Assembly (NCBI GenBank): GCA_977006965.1
Contig: OZ345371.1
Location: 434,001-498,000 of the forward strand
From: Phymatolithon calcareum
Lineage: Eukaryota > Rhodophyta > Florideophyceae > Hapalidiales
Length of the DNA stretch: 64,000 nt
Reading direction: 5' to 3'
Shown here: positions 60,731-64,000 of the stretch, piece by piece
Numbering within the stretch: position 1 is the first letter of the stretch
Layout of the letters: the number at the start of each line of letters is the position of its first letter
Notes under the pieces: generated by a model
The model's input: the letters and a program-made list of their open reading frames with translations, nothing else
Told to the model about the DNA's origin: nothing
Databases searched by the model: none
Translations under genes and position numbers: made by a program

Positions 60731-61659
60731 ACTCCTAGGTTGATGGTGCTAACGTTGTTCCTTACACCCCTGCAACATTGCGTGTCTACATCGCGCTCTC
60801 TTGTCAGTAAGATAGGATAGCAGCCACGAGAACAGGTTCTGGTCACACTGAAGCTGAGACAGTTTTGCTAGCAGTAAGTAGCGCTGAATTCAACCAACAA
60901 TGCCACTCATTTCTGATTTCGAGAGAATGAGTCAGCGGTGCGTTGTTCCATTGCTGCTATATGTTCCTGTGTGCTATGATATATGCGAAATCCGGATTGG
61001 GTCGGTTGTAGTTTAGACTCTGCCCACGCGGTGAACCGCACTTCGACCAGGCTTTCTAATAATGGAGGACAACGAAATAGGTCGAAGTGTCGTGCGATCG
61101 TTGGGTTTTGGGATGTCAATCAGGAGGACTAGTCTCCATGCGGCGGGAACCTTACCAGCTCCAGTTGAAAAGACAAGGGTGACAATGGATCTCCGGGGGA
61201 GATAGGTTTCGGAAAAAGCCCCATCGGAGTCTGCTTCTGTGCGATCAGGCATCGCTTGAATTATCGCAGAAAGCTCGCGCATGGAGAACTCGTTGAGCTC
61301 AGATACTTTGAAAGGGACTTAGGACAAGCGCCGATATACGCCATTACGAATGGCAGGTCTTCCGTCCTATTGCGGTTTCGATTCTTAGATACGTATCGCT
61401 TTACGATTTCGGCGGCAAGAGACCGGTCGGATTGCCGACAGCTTCTGCACCTTGCAGACCGTGCCCAACCTCGATATAGCGTTGGCCAGGATTCTTAACT
61501 GCCCAACTATGCGCCATTGAAAAGATTTAAAGCAGGTTATTCCGCATCTCCGTGGCACCATTACCCTTGGAATCGTTTACCAACTGGAGCTCGGAGAATG
61601 TGTGACCCAATCCGATGATATCGGCGTGTACTGCATACAAAAAGGCAATCAACGCAGGA

Positions 61660-61996
61660 GAACATCATCCTCTTGAATACGCCACCAATATCTTGGACAT
61701 CGCGTTGCATCAGAAGGGTATTCGAAAGCACTTTCCAAGCAGAATACATAGCAGTAGAACGAGCAGTACACCAAATTCAATACGTGCGATCCTTAATACT
61801 ACAGGGCGCACCAACTTCGCTCTTCTACATAGGATTATACCTTCCTGCACGTAGATATCTTAACACCAAGCGACTAAAAATGGAAAACGGGACCAACTTT
61901 ACTAACCCTGACAACGTTAAGATATTCTACGTGAAGTACCACAACATGTTTATCCAAATCTTAGACATGACTCGCAACATTTATTGCCTGTATTAA
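61660..61996 (+). pseudogene. Copia RNase H remnant
   Basis: ISWTSRCIRRVFESTFQAEY then IAVERAVHQIQYVRSLILQG corresponds to the Copia signature (SWxSKxQ ... STxEAEYIAxxxA ... WLRxLL). Downstream VKYHNMFIQIL fits the IDIRYHFIRE position. It belongs to a different Copia family from the intact element at 4.9-11.1 kb, and matches the remnant at 2571-3076. Confidence 0.6.
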
Positions 61997-61999
61997 AGT

Positions 62000-62475
62000 A
62001 GCATTTAGTGGACCGATTTCATGGATAGTACTCTACAATGTTCAATAGTGACACAACTATTTATGAAGTTGGTAACAAAATCAGTGAAACAGAATATATA
62101 TAAAAGTTGACTGGGAGCTTAAGCATCAAGAAGAAAACAGGAACCACAACGAACTCTATTGAGAGGTAGTGCGGTGTACCGAATGCTGGGGATGGAGTGC
62201 TCCACTCTTCGTGGACAAGCAAATAATTCAGAGAACTTTCCAGTACTATGACCGTGGAACTGATTGTATTTTACAGATCCACTTCCTTAAGGTTTTAAAT
62301 CCAGCCGGGAAATCTCTGATCTCATCTTTCTCATCTGGCAGATGAAATAGCTTAACACCAAGTGGACTGAGGCTGATATTAGACACCATCATATCGCTCT
62401 TCTAAAAAAGTTTGGCGAATTTGATATCGGCGAATGTCTTTAACAACAAGGTTAAACCAGTACACTTACTAACTA
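62000..62475. other. no gene seen
   Basis: AT-rich sequence between a Copia remnant and a LINE fragment; nothing recognised. Confidence 0.4.
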
Positions 62476-62479
62476 CCGC

Positions 62480-63265
62480 TCCCTCTCCTGTGCCGGATCC
62501 ATACGGCTCCACATCGTCGAGAAATCTTAGCCTTCAAAATGCTCAGAAGGAACAAGGAGAAGGAACGTATGTATCCAAATGAAGTGCCCGAAAGAAGAAA
62601 CAACCATGAATTGCAGTACACAAGGAAAGATATAGCCGCGATGGAAACCAGAGAACCTTTTGGTGAAGCTGTAAAGCATATCCAAAAAAACCAGTCTTCA
62701 CAAAAACTTCGATCTAAATTTCTGGCAATGGAAGGAGACCGCATAGAATCGAAGCGGAAAAGGAAGATTCCATACGATAAGAAAAGTGAATTGCCTTCAA
62801 TACTCAATTTCCACAAGGTAAAGCACTGACAACTCGCACTGCAGTGTGCCTGCGGAAGATTCCCACAGGTGTCGACAACAACTATGGTCGAAAAATTCGG
62901 CACAAGAGCCAGAGAGCATATGGAGACCCTTGAAAGCAAGCTAGCATGGTACGATCTAGAAGGAGAAAAACTACTGGAAGCAGAAAAGGCGCTAGATGAG
63001 CTCTTACTATTTATCAAGACACTCAGAGAACGCATGGAGAACGAAGAAGGTCTGTATTGATTCGTATAATGCAAGGCAAAACGCGGTCGAGTCCAAGCAC
63101 CAGCAATCCTGTAGAGGACTGAGATAGGATTACTTTGAATCCTGAGTTTTCCCGTCCGCGATTCTAGTGGGCGTTTCGTGAGCTGGACAAAAGTAGGTAG
63201 CATCACAGGAAGCCTCGCCCATATCTTCGGAAGTCTGTGGGGCTTTTAAATAAACTTGAATAAAA
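62480..63265 (+). pseudogene. 5'-truncated LINE C-terminus and 3' end, second LINE family
   Basis: Frame 62539-62829 (MLRRNKEKERMYPNEVPERR, then AVKHIQKNQSSQKLRSKFLA) is almost the same as the copy at 14.07-14.62 kb. After a stop the coding continues LALQCACGRFPQVSTTTMVE and the 63-residue end at 62869-63060 (ALDELLLFIKTLRERMENEE). The 3' end is GTGGGGCTTTTAAATAAACT. One stop and a frame change separate the two parts. Confidence 0.75.
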
Positions 63266-63384
63266 ACCTTACTAGTTACCCAGTCTAGATGAGTCCGCTC
63301 GCTTGGCGGATATTTTCACGAGTGCAAAGAGACACTGGAGTGAAGGTTGCTTAGACTAAATATCTGGCATATTTTAATTAAATG

Positions 63385-63612
63385 TTACTAACGCATCTGC
63401 TGACGCTTGAGGCAGCTTTTCCTAGTTCCTAGAGGTTTGGGCTTGTTTCCCCATGAAGAAAGGTTTCTCCTTTCTGCTGGTTTAACACGATTCAGAAGAC
63501 CAGAATAACCCACCTCTGAACTCCTTTGGGACTTCAAAGGGGAAAAATATTCCACTGTCCTGCAGCGCTGTGATTTTACATTTGCAAACAGTCATTCCTG
63601 AAGTTTAGTTGA
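63385..63612 (-). repeat. SINE-like family B, long copy
   Basis: Reverse orientation: TTACTAACGCATCTGCTGAC then TTGAGGCAGCTTTTCCTAG, CCCACCTCTGAACTCCTTTG and GGGAAAAATATTCCACTGTC match the copy at 14226-14498 over most of its length. Confidence 0.75.
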
Positions 63613-64000
63613 TGAAATGATTTGGTAAGACAATATTGCCTTAAAGAGTGTACGAACATAAGACACCGAAACAGAAAACAGGCCCGATCAAGGACTCGGA
63701 CGAATCTAAGCGTCAGACGAGACATACGAGATCTATTTTCCTACGTCCAGAGTGTAAGGAAAAGGAATCAGGCATTTCTGTGATAACAGAATTGTACTGA
63801 TGCAACACCAAAGGTGTTCATAAGTTTTCTTTCTTTCTTTCTTTATTGCAGATGACGTCAATTTTTAAGTTAACGCCTAAACTTGCTCTCGAGCAAGTTC
63901 TCTTCGTTCAAATATTGGATTATCGCTACGGGTTTCTCTCTGCACAGATCTTCTACCGTTTTGCTCCGAACTCTGCCGATGAATTTCCGTCGACTAACAG
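63613..64000. other. gene-free right margin
   Basis: A short TTTC microsatellite ((TTTC)n near 63828-63845) is the only feature seen. Confidence 0.4.

Larger units (their letters stand above)
59839..61282 (-). pseudogene. degenerate LINE reverse transcriptase of a different lineage
   Basis: From right to left on the minus strand: GKVPAAWRLVLLIDIPKPND then RTTLRPISLSS (RT finger motifs, 61160-61060 region), LQPTQSGFRIYHSTQEHIAA (about 61000), NLADEISFHSVGSS (degenerate YADD region, about 60370), ITENARKCNVLCFTRRG (about 60210), and further sequence to 59839. Frames change several times. The motifs differ clearly from those of the other LINEs here and resemble Jockey/I-type reverse transcriptases. 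Confidence 0.7.

Noticed and set aside
1-64000. CRISPR arrays, bacterial operons, riboswitches, rRNA or tRNA genes
   Set aside because: No regularly spaced repeats, ribosome-binding sites or polycistronic spacing are present, and I could not fold any credible tRNA or recognise rRNA. All mobile-element classes are eukaryotic.

Overview
The window is nuclear DNA of a eukaryote, crowded with transposable elements. Evidence: LTR and non-LTR retrotransposons, eukaryotic DNA transposases (one with a conserved spliceosomal-type intron), retroposons with A-rich tails and target-site duplications (TSDs), a bZIP factor, a C2H2 zinc-finger protein and a secreted Hint-domain protein. The single-copy genes look intronless and sit in small islands between repeat blocks, at moderate GC. 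That would fit a red macroalga (florideophyte type), but this is an inference; no rRNA or tRNA gene is visible to confirm it.

Layout. 1-3.1 kb: retroposon fragments and a Copia remnant. 3.3-4.6 kb: gene for a seven-membrane-pass protein (minus strand). 4.9-11.1 kb: an intact, apparently young Ty1/Copia element with matching 340-bp LTRs and a 5-bp TSD, lying in the arm of an older inverted-repeat DNA element (about 4.9-12.06 kb). 12.1-19.5 kb: nested LINE and SINE-like debris, including three insertions whose TSDs can be read, and a 1.6-kb inverted-repeat element (15.7-17.4 kb). 19.65-22.46 kb: a decayed tyrosine-recombinase element bounded by perfect 62-bp inverted repeats and a series of hairpins. 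23.6-25.0 kb: second gene of the seven-pass family (plus strand). 25.28-26.07 kb: a complete non-autonomous hAT element (TIR, 8-bp TSD, BED-finger remnant). 26.1-27.6 kb: a LINE nested inside another LINE. 27.6-28.8 kb: a phosphatidylserine decarboxylase pseudogene whose start codon abuts the LINE. 29.2-32.3 kb: LINE and SINE fragments. 32.6-36.6 kb: a near-complete LINE with ORF1 and ORF2 (endonuclease plus reverse transcriptase) coupled by an ATGA overlap. 37.9-38.2 kb: LINE tail insertion.

38.5-44.5 kb is the main gene island: a gamma-glutamylcyclotransferase-like enzyme, a secreted Hint (hedgehog/intein) protein, a bZIP factor and a C2H2 zinc-finger protein. 44.8-49.3 kb: two large LINE fragments and a damaged copy of an uncharacterised protein family. 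50.2-54.9 kb: two Harbinger/IS5-type DDE transposase genes with an intron at the same codon, flanking the better copy of that uncharacterised family. 56.7-59.3 kb: a pogo/Tc5-type DDE transposase pseudogene between repeat-bearing ends. 59.3-64 kb: remnants of a second kind of LINE, Copia RNase H, a LINE 3' end and a SINE.

Three points stand out. The two seven-pass proteins share a six-cysteine ectodomain and a GPCR-like cysteine arrangement. The tyrosine-recombinase element has an architecture I cannot match to a standard class. The retroposon history can be read in unusual detail: seven insertions with TSDs, four of them into other repeats, and a short retroposon that shares its 3' tail with a LINE. 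Several long reading frames open with GTG or TTG; where that was so I chose the first plausible ATG.
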